A stretch of DNA of 64,000 nucleotides from Calidifontibacter indicus (GCF_003386865.1 NZ_QTUA01000001.1:1240001-1304000); one strand, 5' to 3'; shown: positions 6,773 to 15,949, counted from the first letter of the stretch. Notes: generated by a model from the letters alone, not told the origin. Translations and numbers: made by a program.

Positions 6773-8125
6773 TCAGAGCTTCATCAGCTTGTCGGCCAGG
6801 TCGGGTTCGGTGTCCGGATGGACGTCCTTGGCCGCCTGCTCCGCCGCATACCGGCCCTCCGAGGTGAGCGGGCTGACGTCCGAGGGTTTGAGGTCGCCGG
6901 TGCGCAGGTCGATCTGCTCGCCGATGTATCGGAGCGCGACCGCCAGCGTCGCCACCGCCGGGACGGCGAAGAACGCACCGACGATGCCGAACAACTCGCC
7001 ACCGAGCGCGATGCCGAGCAGCACCAACGCGGGGTGCAACGACATCGAACGGCTCTGCAGCAGCGGCTGCAGCACGTGACCCTCGATCTGCTGCACCAGC
7101 AGCACGATGAGCAACACCAGCAACGCGGTCGTGACGCTCTTGGTCACAAGCGCCACCAACACGGCGAGGGTGCCCGCGACGAACGCACCGACGATCGGGA
7201 TGAAGCCACCGAAGAAAGTGATCACCGCCAGCGGGGCCGCCAGTGGCACGCGCAGCGCGACCAGGCCGATGCCGATGAAGGTGGCATCCACCGCCGACAC
7301 GATGGCCTGCGTCCGGATGAACCCGGCGAGGGTCTGCCACACGCGGGTCAGCATCTCGGTGAGGTGGGCGCCGGCGCTGCGGCCGGCCACCGACCGCAGC
7401 CAGGGCAGGAACTGCGGGCCGTCCTTGACCATCAGGAAGCACAGGATCAGCGCGACGACGAGCGTGATGAGGATGTGGCTCGCGGTGGTGACACCGGAGA
7501 ACACGCCGCTGGCGATCTTGTCGCCCGACGCCTGCATCTTGTCGGTGATCGCCTTGACCGCGTTGTCGATCTGCTCGGGCTGCACGTTGAACGGCGGGCC
7601 TTGCAACCAGTCCTGAATCTTGCGGACGCCGCCGATCGCCTTGTCGGTCAGCTCGGGCCACTGCGAGGTGACCATCGGCGCCATGAGCGCGATCACTCCA
7701 CCGATCACCGCGACGGCACCGAGCAGGCTGGCCGCCGCGGCGGCCGCCGGAGCGAACCCCTTCGACCGGAGCCAACGGGCCGGCGGCCAGAGCACCGTCG
7801 CCATCGTGAGCGCCAGGAAGACCGGCAGCAACGCCGACCAGAAGATGCCCACGATCTTCAGGAATGCCCAGAGGCCCGCAAGGATCAGCAGGCCACGCAA
7901 CGCCCAACCGGCGCTCCAGCGCATCCCGCGTCCGATGACCATCGCGCGGTCGACACCGTCGTTGGGGGTGCGAGCCTTGGCCACCTCGGCCCGGGGTGCG
8001 CGCTTCCGCTTGGGTGGGGTGGGCGTCTCCTCCGACTCCTCGTCCTCCCGGGGCGGACGCGTCGGTTCCTTGTTCGTGCCCGCGATCTTGTCGGTCAGGC
8101 GCGACAGGCCGAGACGGTTGAGCAT
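6773..8125 (-). CDS. AI-2E/PerM family membrane transporter
   Basis: 450 residues. ATG at 8125-8123 has AAGGGAGAAC just upstream; the longer frame to 8155 lacks support. A charged cytoplasmic N-tail (about 1-60, rich in Lys/Arg/Glu/Pro) is followed by hydrophobic helices in the PerM/AI-2E pattern: an early pair (LLILAGLWAFLKIVGIFWSA region), the long soluble insertion around 160-215, and the conserved C-terminal cluster FFGGFIPIVGAFVAGTLAVLVAL and EGHVLQPLLQSRSMSLHPALVLLG. The FIPIVG and QP signatures are diagnostic. Members export small molecules (AI-2, others act in ion or pH homeostasis); the substrate here is unknown. A second member is encoded at 49.7 kb. Confidence 0.88.
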   Translation of the reverse strand: MLNRLGLSRLTDKIAGTNKEPTRPPREDEESEETPTPPKRKRAPRAEVAKARTPNDGVDRAMVIGRGMRWSAGWALRGLLILAGLWAFLKIVGIFWSALLPVFLALTMATVLWPPARWLRSKGFAPAAAAAASLLGAVAVIGGVIALMAPMVTSQWPELTDKAIGGVRKIQDWLQGPPFNVQPEQIDNAVKAITDKMQASGDKIASGVFSGVTTASHILITLVVALILCFLMVKDGPQFLPWLRSVAGRSAGAHLTEMLTRVWQTLAGFIRTQAIVSAVDATFIGIGLVALRVPLAAPLAVITFFGGFIPIVGAFVAGTLAVLVALVTKSVTTALLVLLIVLLVQQIEGHVLQPLLQSRSMSLHPALVLLGIALGGELFGIVGAFFAVPAVATLAVALRYIGEQIDLRTGDLKPSDVSPLTSEGRYAAEQAAKDVHPDTEPDLADKLMKL

Positions 8126-8235
8126 TGTTCTCCCTTGGCTGAGCGACGCCGGCACTCCCGGGCGTCGTCATACTCAACCAGCTTCCGGAGACGAACGGGA
8201 ATCTGCGCGCCTGCGGCGGGTAATCTACCGGCACG

Positions 8236-9888
8236 ATGAGTGACTCCTCGGTAACCACCACCCCGTCCACCCCACGTAACCGCCGCATCGCCGCCGGCGC
8301 GGGGTTGCTCGCCCTCCTGCTCGGCACGAGCGTGGGCGTCAAGGCGATGGTCGGCGGGTCCGACGACACCGCGAGCTGCCCCGATCCGGCCAATGTGCAG
8401 GTCGCTGTCGCGCCGGAGATCTACCCCGTCGTGGCGCAACAGGTGAGCGTGCTGGAGAAGAACCCGGCCCTGTGCGCCGACTACACCGTCACGCGCTCCG
8501 CCGGCGAGTCGGTCGGCAAGGCCATCAAGCTGGGCAGCAGCGACGTCCCGGACGTCTGGATCCCCGACTCCTCGATCTGGGTCGACGACGTCGACTCCAA
8601 GCTCGGCAAGGACTGGGCGACGAACTCCGGCTCGATCGCCTCCAGCCCGATCGTGGTCGGGGTGCCGAAAGCACAAGAGGGCGTGACCGGGTTCGACAAG
8701 ACCGCCACCTGGGCCGACTTCCTGACCGCCGACAAGTTGCCGGTCAGCGTCCAGGCGCTCGACTCCTCCTCGTCCGCGCTGGTGGCGATGGGCATCGCCA
8801 ACCGCAGCGCGACCGACCACGGCGACCGCACCGACCTGCTGCGCTCGATCGTCCGGCTCAGCCGTTCCACGCTGCAACCCGACGTGCTGGCGTCGTTCGC
8901 CGTGCAGGACGCCGAGGTGGCACGTGCCTACCCGCTGTCCGAAGCGCAACTGATGGCGTTCAACAAGTCCAACCCGACCCGACAGTTGCACGCGCTCGTC
9001 CCGCAGGAAGGCGCCCCGCAACTCGACTACCCGTTCGTCCGCCCGGTCAAGGGACGGTCGGCACCCGACGCCGTCATCCAGGCGCTGCTCACCGCGCTGC
9101 GCGGGGCCGACACGAAGTCGGCGCTGTCGACCGCGGGGTTCCGGGTGCCGGGCGGCTCGGCACCCGCCGGCAGCCCGCTCCCGACCGACCTGAAGACGGT
9201 CGAACCGCTCAGCGCCACCGAGAAAGTCAGCGCGGTCAAGTCGTGGGCCGACCTGGCGAAGGACGCGCGCATGCTCGTGCTCATCGACGTGTCGGGCTCG
9301 ATGTCGGCCGAGGTGAAGCCCGGCCAGTCGCGCATCCAGTTGCTCTCGGGCACAGCCAAATTGGCGCTCGACGCGTTGCCGCCGACCACCCAGATCGGTG
9401 CCTGGGGGTTCAGCACCGACCTGGACGGCAAGGGCAAGGACTACCTGGAGATGGCCCCGGACATCGCACCGATCGGGTTCACCGCCAAGGGCAAGGCCCA
9501 CAAGAAGGACCTCATCACCAAGCTCGACCAGTTGCCGGGGCTCGTGGCCAAGAACGGTGACACCGGCCTCTACGACTCGATCTGGGCCGCCTATCAGTCG
9601 GCGACGAAGAGCTACCAGCCCGACTACATCAACTCGATCGTCATCATGACCGATGGCAAGAACGACGACCCGGGCGGCGGCCTGTCGCTGCAGCAGTTGT
9701 TGGCGAACCTCAAGGGTGCGTACAAGGCCGACAAGCCGATCAAGATCGTCGCGATCTCGATGGGCGAAGACACCGACCCGGCCGCGATGAAGCGGATCGC
9801 GACCACCACCGACGGTCTCTCCTACGTCACGAAGACCCCCGACGAGATCGCCACCGTGTTCATCGACGCCTTCCTGCACCGCAGCTGA
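8236..9888 (+). CDS. Membrane-anchored solute-binding/VWA-domain protein
   Basis: 550 residues. A short cytoplasmic N-tail is followed by one hydrophobic segment (about 18-38), so the rest is predicted outside the membrane. Residues ~50-300 resemble a type-2 extracellular solute-binding protein (VQVAVAPEIYPVV, then SSDVPDVWIPDSSIWV). Residues ~345-550 are a von Willebrand A domain with the metal-ion adhesion motif DVSGSMS (351-357), the downstream Thr in NGDTGLYD and the Asp in VIMTDGKNDD. This SBP-VWA fusion recurs in actinomycetes without a known function. It ends 2 bp before a helicase-like gene, so the two form an operon; the reason for pairing a surface VWA protein with a nucleic-acid motor is unexplained. 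Confidence 0.85.
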   Translation: MSDSSVTTTPSTPRNRRIAAGAGLLALLLGTSVGVKAMVGGSDDTASCPDPANVQVAVAPEIYPVVAQQVSVLEKNPALCADYTVTRSAGESVGKAIKLGSSDVPDVWIPDSSIWVDDVDSKLGKDWATNSGSIASSPIVVGVPKAQEGVTGFDKTATWADFLTADKLPVSVQALDSSSSALVAMGIANRSATDHGDRTDLLRSIVRLSRSTLQPDVLASFAVQDAEVARAYPLSEAQLMAFNKSNPTRQLHALVPQEGAPQLDYPFVRPVKGRSAPDAVIQALLTALRGADTKSALSTAGFRVPGGSAPAGSPLPTDLKTVEPLSATEKVSAVKSWADLAKDARMLVLIDVSGSMSAEVKPGQSRIQLLSGTAKLALDALPPTTQIGAWGFSTDLDGKGKDYLEMAPDIAPIGFTAKGKAHKKDLITKLDQLPGLVAKNGDTGLYDSIWAAYQSATKSYQPDYINSIVIMTDGKNDDPGGGLSLQQLLANLKGAYKADKPIKIVAISMGEDTDPAAMKRIATTTDGLSYVTKTPDEIATVFIDAFLHRS

Positions 9889-9890
9889 CG

Positions 9891-12800
9891 ATGACGGACA
9901 CACAGGAACACGACCTGACCGCCCGCGCGATCGCCCGGTGGCGCGAGGAGCTCACCGGCATCGGCGGTCCCAACACCCTGCTCTGGTTCGACTCGTCCGG
10001 ACGCGGCTCGCTGGAGCTCACTACCGCGCACCCCGCCGGTTTCGCGCGGTTGTTCTCCGCCGGCAGTGCGCACCTGTCGCAGGTCGTACGCGAGTCGTAC
10101 GCCTACGCGGAGGCGTCGCGTCGGCTGCGCGGCATCCACGCGAAGGTGGAGGAACTGCAGCAGGACCGCGGCATCGACTCCTGCTGGATGGGCATCGGCC
10201 TGGCCACCTGGACGCTGCGCGGTGACGGACAGCGTCCGCACGCGCCGGTGTTCCTGCGCCGCGTACGACTCGATCGGGTGCCCGGGCACCCCGACGACCT
10301 CTTCATCGAGATCGTCGGCGACGCCACCCTCAACCCGGTGCTGGCGAGCTACCTGCGGCAAGCGCACGGCATCGAACTCGACGTCGACGCAGTCACCGCT
10401 TTGGCCCGCGCCGGGGCGCCGTCCGACCCGCGCCAGGCGTTCGACGAACTGCGCCGCGCCTGTGTCGACGTGCCCGGGTTCGAGATCGCCCGGCGCCAGT
10501 TCATCAGCACCTTCAACCTCAGCAAGTCCGACCTGGTCGCCGACCTGATGGACGAGCACGCCGACGGCCACCCGGTGCTCGACGCCCTCGCCGGCGCACC
10601 GGACGCCGCGACCGCGGTCGGCGCGCTCCCGCCGGAGCGTCAGAACACCGCTCCCGCACGGGGCGTGCTGCCGTCCGACAGCTCCCAGGAGGCCGTGATC
10701 GACGCGGTGCTCGCCGGGGCACACCTCACCGTCGACGGCGCCCCCGGCACCGGCAAGACCCAGACCGTCGCCAACCTGGCTGCGGCGCTCGCCGCACAGG
10801 GACGTCCGCTGCTGTTCGTGAGCCACAAGCGGGCCGCGATCGACGCGGTGCAGCACCGGCTAGAAGAAGCCGGACTCGGCGACCTCGTCGCGCACATGAG
10901 CGACGGACGCCCCGGCCCGGAGTTCGAGGAACTGTTCAACCGGCGCATCCAGGAAGCGATCGCGGCACCGACCGATGCGGGTGCACCACAAGAGAATCCG
11001 TCGCCCTTCGCGACCGCGCTGCAGGCGCATCACGAGGCCGTGCATCAACTGCACCAGCCCTGGGGTGTGTCGCTGGCCCAGGTGATCGAGCAGATCGCGG
11101 CCCTCGGCCAACAGCGCCCGGTGCCGCGCTCGCACGCCCGCATCGACAGCGCCGACCTGCTGGCGTTGTCGCCGACCCAGCGCGACGAAGCCGCCGGACG
11201 CCTGCTCGACGTCGCCCGCAAGGGCGGGTGGACCACGACGGGGGAGAACGACCCGTGGTACGGCGCATCGATCGTCGGCGAGCAGCAGGCCGAGCGCGCC
11301 CGGGCCACCGTGAGCGAACTGGCGGCCGACCGCCTCGCCGCGCACCGGTCGTTGATCGACGAGATGTTCGACTCCGTCGGCCTGCCCTCGCCGGTCGACA
11401 TGCGCGAGGAGGAAGACGGGCTGGAACTGCTCCAGCAGGTCACCGGCACTTTGGAGGTGTTCCGGCCGGAAGTGTTCGAGGCGCCGCTCGGCGAGCTCGC
11501 CGGCGCCACCGGCGGACGTGACTACCGTCGCGAGAACGACGTGCACCTCGGCCTGCTCGACCGGCGGCGACTCACCTCCCAGGCCCAGGACCTCCTGCGT
11601 CCGGGACCGCGTCCCGACCTGCACGGCGTGTTGGTGCGGGCCCACCGGCAGCGCACCCAGTGGCGCCGGATCGCCGGCAAGGGTTCGCGCCCGTCGGCCC
11701 CGAAGGGCCTGGCGGAGGCACTCACCGAACACGAACGGCTGCGCTCCGAGCTCGAATGGCTCGGTGACCGGTTGGCCGGCACCGCTGCCGGAGGTGACCT
11801 GCTCGACAAGTCCTTCGACTCCTTGCAGGCGCGCCTCACCCGATTGGCCCGCGCGACCGACCGGCTCGAGGTGATTCCGACCGTCGCCGACGACATCGAG
11901 GCGCTCCGAGCGAAGGGGCTCGGCGACCTCGTCGACGACCTGGCCAACCGTCAGGTGCCCACCGAGCAGGTCGTTCCTGAGCTCGAATTCGTCTGGTGGA
12001 CATCGGTTTTCGAGCACCTTTGCCAACAGTCGGACGACGGCGCTCCCGGCGCGACCTCCACCGGTGACAGTGTGCGGGAGTTGCTCGCGCAGTATGCCGA
12101 CGACGAGCAGCACCGCCGCGATGCGCGGGTGCAGGCGGTGCGCACCGCCGTCGATGCGCGACTGCAGTCCGTGGTGCGCAACCTGCCCGACCAGGTGCGC
12201 GCGGTGCAGCAGGGGCTCGCTCGTGGTGCGAGCCTGCGCGACCTGCTGCCGGTGGCACCCGAGCTGATGATGGCGCTGATGCCGTGCTGGGCGATGAGCC
12301 CGCTACTGGTGCCCTCGCACGTGCCCGCCGGTGTGTGGTTCGACGTGGTCGTCGTCGACGAGGCATCCCAGGTCGGCACCGCCGAGGTCGTGCCCGCCGT
12401 CCGCCGCGCGGCACAGACGGTGCTGTTCGGCGACCGGCGCCAGACCGGCCCGCACCCGTTCGTGGTCGACGTCGGCCGTGCCGTCGACACCTCCCGGCGC
12501 CCGGCGTCGATCGTCGACGAACTCGGGCCGCTGGTGCCGCGGCAGCAACTGAGCACGCACTACCGGTCCAGCGACGGGCGCCTGTTCGACTTCGCGAACG
12601 CGCAGGCGTACGGCGGCGCCATCCGCACCTTCCCGCGTCCGGGCGACGAGCGGCCGTTCCGTCTCGACGTCGTCAGCGGGCAGGGCGGCGTCGCCCACGA
12701 GATCGATCGGGTCGTCGACCTGGTGGCCGCCCATGCCGCCGACCCGGCCCGCGGCTCGCTGATGGTGGTGACCCTCACCGACGAACACGCCGAGCGGGTC

Positions 12801-13619
12801 TCGACGGCGCTGGCCCGGCGGGCGAGCACGGACCCCGCGCTGACGCGGTACTTGCAGTCCGACGACCCCAAGCCGCTGCTTGTGCGCAGCGCCCGCCGCG
12901 CACAAGGGTTCACCCGCGACGTGGCCGTGGTGACGGTCGCCGCCCGCGTTGACGAGAAGGGCGAGTTGGTCGGTGCTGCCGCCGCCGCCCTGGCCGACCG
13001 CGGCGAGCAGGCTCTGCTCGTGGCCTCGACCCGGGCCCGCCTGCGCACGGTGGTGGTGAGTTCGCTGCGCCCCGGAGACATCGCGGTGTCGTCGTTGCGC
13101 ACCCGCGGCGCCCACATGTTCCGCGACTTGTTGGTGCATGCCGGCACCGGCACGGCCGGCCGGCCGGGCGGCGAGGACGACTCCTCGGTGCAGCCCGAGC
13201 AGCAGCCCGGACAGCCCGGCCGCAAGGCGCGCCGTCGGCGCACCGCCTCGGCCGGCAGCGTGCTCGACCGTCCCGCACCGGTGCAGCCGACCGCGGCGCA
13301 ACACCCGCTCGTCGCCGAACTGGCCCGCCGACTGCGCGACAGCGGTGTCACGGTGCGTTCGGGCGCGGGCCTCGGGAAACCCGGACTCGATCTGGTGCTC
13401 GGTGACCCGGACGGCCCCGACCAGTTGGTCGCCCTCGACACCGACGGTTCTACCCTCGCGGCCGAGGCGGAGGTGCGTGATCGCGACCTGGTGCGTCCGC
13501 AGCAGCTGCGCGAGCGGGGCTGGCGCTACGAACGGGTCTGTCTCGACGAGATGTTCCGCGACCCGGCCAGACAGGTGTCCCGCCTGGCCGACCTGGTCGG
13601 TGACGGCGACGATGTCTGA
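9891..13619 (+). CDS. DUF4011-like SF1 helicase with C-terminal nuclease-like domain
   Basis: 1242 residues. An N-terminal ~230-residue region (start TARAIARWREELTGIGGPNTLLWF) resembles the DUF4011 head of large bacterial SF1 helicases. Walker A is GAPGTGKT at 283-290; a long insertion follows; Walker B is VVVVDEASQ with Asp823/Glu824, the DEAS variant of the UPF1/DNA2 branch. Motifs IV-VI follow (LSTHYRSSDGRLFDFAN, ARRAQGFTRDVAVVTVA, LVASTRARLRTVVV). After an Arg-rich linker (~1085-1110), residues ~1130-1240 look like the RE-like domain seen at the end of such helicases: LDLVLGD (near 1165) then VALDTDG (1181-1186), where relatives usually have an acidic D..(E/D) pair. Role in repair or RNA metabolism is unknown. 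In operon with the VWA protein upstream and a small basic protein downstream (8-nt overlap). Confidence 0.85.
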   Translation: MTDTQEHDLTARAIARWREELTGIGGPNTLLWFDSSGRGSLELTTAHPAGFARLFSAGSAHLSQVVRESYAYAEASRRLRGIHAKVEELQQDRGIDSCWMGIGLATWTLRGDGQRPHAPVFLRRVRLDRVPGHPDDLFIEIVGDATLNPVLASYLRQAHGIELDVDAVTALARAGAPSDPRQAFDELRRACVDVPGFEIARRQFISTFNLSKSDLVADLMDEHADGHPVLDALAGAPDAATAVGALPPERQNTAPARGVLPSDSSQEAVIDAVLAGAHLTVDGAPGTGKTQTVANLAAALAAQGRPLLFVSHKRAAIDAVQHRLEEAGLGDLVAHMSDGRPGPEFEELFNRRIQEAIAAPTDAGAPQENPSPFATALQAHHEAVHQLHQPWGVSLAQVIEQIAALGQQRPVPRSHARIDSADLLALSPTQRDEAAGRLLDVARKGGWTTTGENDPWYGASIVGEQQAERARATVSELAADRLAAHRSLIDEMFDSVGLPSPVDMREEEDGLELLQQVTGTLEVFRPEVFEAPLGELAGATGGRDYRRENDVHLGLLDRRRLTSQAQDLLRPGPRPDLHGVLVRAHRQRTQWRRIAGKGSRPSAPKGLAEALTEHERLRSELEWLGDRLAGTAAGGDLLDKSFDSLQARLTRLARATDRLEVIPTVADDIEALRAKGLGDLVDDLANRQVPTEQVVPELEFVWWTSVFEHLCQQSDDGAPGATSTGDSVRELLAQYADDEQHRRDARVQAVRTAVDARLQSVVRNLPDQVRAVQQGLARGASLRDLLPVAPELMMALMPCWAMSPLLVPSHVPAGVWFDVVVVDEASQVGTAEVVPAVRRAAQTVLFGDRRQTGPHPFVVDVGRAVDTSRRPASIVDELGPLVPRQQLSTHYRSSDGRLFDFANAQAYGGAIRTFPRPGDERPFRLDVVSGQGGVAHEIDRVVDLVAAHAADPARGSLMVVTLTDEHAERVSTALARRASTDPALTRYLQSDDPKPLLVRSARRAQGFTRDVAVVTVAARVDEKGELVGAAAAALADRGEQALLVASTRARLRTVVVSSLRPGDIAVSSLRTRGAHMFRDLLVHAGTGTAGRPGGEDDSSVQPEQQPGQPGRKARRRRTASAGSVLDRPAPVQPTAAQHPLVAELARRLRDSGVTVRSGAGLGKPGLDLVLGDPDGPDQLVALDTDGSTLAAEAEVRDRDLVRPQQLRERGWRYERVCLDEMFRDPARQVSRLADLVGDGDDV

Positions 13620-13869
13620 TCGCTCGGACGCACATGGCCGGTCAGCCGGGTCCGAAACGTCAGCAACGTCAGTGCCCGCCGACCGACCGGACGATGCATC
13701 ACCGCGTCGCGGGCGACGGCACCGCCGCGTGGTGCGACCTGCGACCGGCGGCGACGACGGCCCCGAGCCGCGCGAGGAGCCGGCCACGCCGGACACCGCG
13801 GCCGAAGGCGGCGGGGAGCGCGATCACGAGCGGTGGCTGCACGAGCAGCGTCCGCCGCACTGGGGCTGA
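13612..13869 (+). CDS. Small disordered protein of the helicase operon
   Basis: 85 residues; the ATG at 13612 overlaps the helicase stop by 8 nt, which indicates translational coupling. The protein is polar and mostly disordered, with a basic stretch (RRGRRHRRVVR) in the middle and a tail reading ERWLHEQRPPHWG. I recall the RWL.EQRPPHW ending in small proteins beside this helicase family in other actinomycetes, so it is probably a genuine accessory of the helicase. No catalytic motif. It is followed closely by a strong terminator, so it is the last gene of the operon. Confidence 0.7.
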   Translation: MSDRSDAHGRSAGSETSATSVPADRPDDASPRRGRRHRRVVRPATGGDDGPEPREEPATPDTAAEGGGERDHERWLHEQRPPHWG

Positions 13870-13902
13870 GTCCCGGAAAGTAGGCCGGAAGTAGCCCAAA
13901 AA

Positions 13903-13942
13903 CGAAGGAGCGGATGCCCCGTGAGGGGCACCCGCTCCTTCG
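13903..13942. terminator. Strong bidirectional terminator between the helicase operon and mscL
   Basis: Arms CGAAGGAGCGG-A-TGCCCC and GGGGCA-C-CCGCTCCTTCG around a GTGA loop, with one A/C mismatch. On the minus strand it is followed by TTTTTGGG, a classical intrinsic terminator tail for mscL. It also sits 33 bp after the plus-strand operon and can end both. Confidence 0.88.
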
Positions 13943-13955
13943 AACATGCGATGGA

Positions 13956-14309
13956 TCAGCGACCGGCGCGCAGCGCGTCGCGGATCTCGGTGAGAACGCT
14001 GAGCTCGGTGGCGTTCTCCTCCTCCGGCTTGACGAAGCGAGCCTTGAAGGCCTCGTACGGCTTCACAACACCGAAGTAGACGATCGCGGCGACGATGATG
14101 AACGCAACGAGCGCGGTCAGGAATGCGCCGACGTGGACGCCACCCGGCGTGTAGCCGGAGAAGTTCGGGGTGCCTCCGGCCTTACCGATGAGGTCCATGA
14201 TGATCGTGACGAATGCCTTGACGACCTCGCCGAAAACGCCCGCGATGACAACCGCAACAGCGAGCTCGACGACGTTGCCCTGCAGGAGGAATTTCTTGAA
14301 GCCGCTCAT
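13956..14309 (-). CDS. mscL: Large-conductance mechanosensitive channel MscL
   Basis: 117 residues with the full MscL pattern: amphipathic N-helix MSGFKKFLLQGNVV, first membrane helix ELAVAVVIAGVFGEVVKAFVT, a short extracellular loop with FSGYTPGG, second membrane helix (GAFLTALVAFIIVAAIVYFGVV) and an acidic C-terminal helix (PEEENATELSVLTEIRDAL). It forms a pentameric pore that releases solutes on hypo-osmotic shock. AAGGAA precedes the ATG. It is slightly shorter than typical actinobacterial MscL (about 130-150 residues), mainly in the C-tail. It has its own terminator downstream, and a 111-bp gap separates it from the SAF gene transcribed in the same direction. Confidence 0.95.
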   Translation of the reverse strand: MSGFKKFLLQGNVVELAVAVVIAGVFGEVVKAFVTIIMDLIGKAGGTPNFSGYTPGGVHVGAFLTALVAFIIVAAIVYFGVVKPYEAFKARFVKPEEENATELSVLTEIRDALRAGR

Positions 14310-14420
14310 GGCAGTTTCCTTCTTTCGGGGGATTGCGTACCTTGCATGAATCGCCGAAACAGTAGCGGAGGGCGCGGATCAGCAAAAACTGAAAACGCCG
14401 TACAGCGCCCAAATTGTGTG

Positions 14421-15092
14421 CTAGCCGCGGGGACGCGCGGCGGCCACCAATCCGGTGCCGAGCGTCGCCGCCGTGGCGAGCGAACCCGCCAATTCCGCGG
14501 AATTGCGGCGCGGAACGGCGACCACGACCATCACGTCGGCCGTCGCGGAGCCGCCCATTGGTTCAACCTTTGGGGTGGTGGACATCACGACACGAGCCGC
14601 ACTCACCACCACCCGGTGATCGCCCGGGTCGTACAGATCGAGCAGGTCACCGGGGGAGAGCAATCCCGCCAGCGCCGGATCGGCGAGCGGGATCGTGAAG
14701 GCCTGCTCGTCGGCGCGCAGCACACCCCAGGTGGAGCGGGTCGCCCGTGACTGGGTGACCGGTTCGCCGGCCGCGATGGCGGCGGTCGCGGTGCGTCCCG
14801 CCGCGGTCGAGAGCGGCAGCACGCCGGGAACAGCGACGCTCGACGGCCACTGCGCGGTGCGCAGGTCGGCCGCCGAGATCTTGGCGCCGGCCGCGATCGG
14901 GCGGGCTGCCACGGTGACGGCCACCGTCGCTTCCGGTGCCGGACGCAGCAGCCCCCACGCCGCGCACACCGCGACGGCGACCAGCGCGGCGGCGGCGATG
15001 CGGCGCAGCCTGGCCCGCTGCCACCGGGCCTGCCGGCCGGGGCCGCGCAACGCCTCGAAGCGCGCCGACCCGCCGCGCCGCGCGCCGGTCAC
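14421..15092 (-). CDS. SAF-domain membrane protein (CpaB/RcpC-like)
   Basis: 223 residues from a GTG at 15092-15090 that overlaps the mtnP stop (GTGA). A basic N-tail (ARLRRIAAAA) leads into one membrane helix (~37-52, ALVAVAVCAAWGLL), then an extracytoplasmic SAF domain (~55-120) beginning VAARPIAAGAKISAADL, with the later GEPVTQSRA and IPLADPALAGLLSPGDLLDLYD. SAF domains of this kind occur in Flp pilus assembly protein CpaB/RcpC, but no other pilus gene is nearby. In actinomycetes a SAF gene is often found in this mscL/fmdB/galU neighbourhood, so it may have a separate envelope role. Confidence 0.85.
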   Translation of the reverse strand: MTGARRGGSARFEALRGPGRQARWQRARLRRIAAAALVAVAVCAAWGLLRPAPEATVAVTVAARPIAAGAKISAADLRTAQWPSSVAVPGVLPLSTAAGRTATAAIAAGEPVTQSRATRSTWGVLRADEQAFTIPLADPALAGLLSPGDLLDLYDPGDHRVVVSAARVVMSTTPKVEPMGGSATADVMVVVAVPRRNSAELAGSLATAATLGTGLVAAARPRG

Positions 15093-15949
15093 GGCAACTC
15101 GAAGGGGAGGGTGATGCCGTCGAGCGCGTGCTGGCACTCGCAGGTCGCAGCCCCGGTGGGCAGGGCGGCGATGCTCGCCCGGACGAGGTCCTTGAGGTGT
15201 TCGACCTTCGTCGCGAACACCGCCAACACCTCGTCGTGGGTGACGCCGGAGTCGCCTTCGACGCCGGCGTCGGCATCGGTCACCAGGCAGATGCTGGTGA
15301 AACACATCGCCAACTCGCGGGCGATGGACGCCTCCGGCATGCCGGTCATGCCGACGACCGACCACCCGGCGGCCTGGTGCCAGCGCGACTCGGCGCGGCT
15401 GGAGAAGCGCGGGCCGTTGATGACGACGAGCGTGCCGCCGTCGACGGCGGGAAGCTCGCTCTGACCGGCGGCGGCACCGAGCACGGCCGAGCGCCCGGTC
15501 GGGCAGTAGGGGTCGGCGAAGCCGACGTGCACCACCGGGCCGGGCTCGTCGTAGACGGTGTGCTCGCGGCCCCAGGTGCGGTCGACGACCTGATCGGGCA
15601 CCACCACGGTGCCGGGGGAGAAGCGTGGGTCGAGCCCGCCGACCGCGCACGGGGCGAGCACCTCACGCACCCCCACCGAACGCAGCGCCCACAGGTTGGC
15701 GCGGTAATTGACCCGGTGCGGGGGGAACCGGTGCCCCTGACCGTGCCGCGCCAGGAACGCCACCGACCGGCCGGCCACCGTGCCGATCACGAGGTCGTCG
15801 CTCGGCGCGCCGAACGGGGTGTCGACGCGCACCGCGCGCGCATTGTCGAGGAAGGTGTAGAACCCCGAGCCGCCGATCACGCCGATCTCGGCACGGGGGG
15901 AGTCGGTGGGCGACAAGGCGTGTGCAGCGGTGTGGGCAGCGGTGGTCAT
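15089..15949 (-). CDS. mtnP: S-methyl-5'-thioadenosine phosphorylase
   Basis: 286 residues of the PNP/MTAP family. It cleaves methylthioadenosine, the by-product of polyamine and other SAM-dependent synthesis, with phosphate to adenine and methylthioribose-1-phosphate in the cytosol. Motifs: IGVIGGSGFY at the start of the domain, VAFLARHGQGHRFPPHRVNYRANLWAL (phosphate and ribose binding), VINGPRFSSRAESRWH, GMTGMPEASIARE (base binding) and LVTDADAG. ATG 15949 is taken as start; an in-frame ATG lies 24 nt further up and the ribosome site is weak for both. Its stop overlaps the GTG of the SAF-domain gene. Confidence 0.9.
   Translation of the reverse strand: MTTAAHTAAHALSPTDSPRAEIGVIGGSGFYTFLDNARAVRVDTPFGAPSDDLVIGTVAGRSVAFLARHGQGHRFPPHRVNYRANLWALRSVGVREVLAPCAVGGLDPRFSPGTVVVPDQVVDRTWGREHTVYDEPGPVVHVGFADPYCPTGRSAVLGAAAGQSELPAVDGGTLVVINGPRFSSRAESRWHQAAGWSVVGMTGMPEASIARELAMCFTSICLVTDADAGVEGDSGVTHDEVLAVFATKVEHLKDLVRASIAALPTGAATCECQHALDGITLPFELP

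Noticed and set aside
6773-8125. Calling the two PerM family proteins AI-2 exporters
   Set aside because: The family name is historical; substrates vary and nothing in the sequence or context points to AI-2.
8236-13869. CRISPR, BREX- or DISARM-like defence locus around the helicase
   Set aside because: No repeats, methyltransferase, PglZ or Cas signatures; helicase plus VWA alone does not define a known system.
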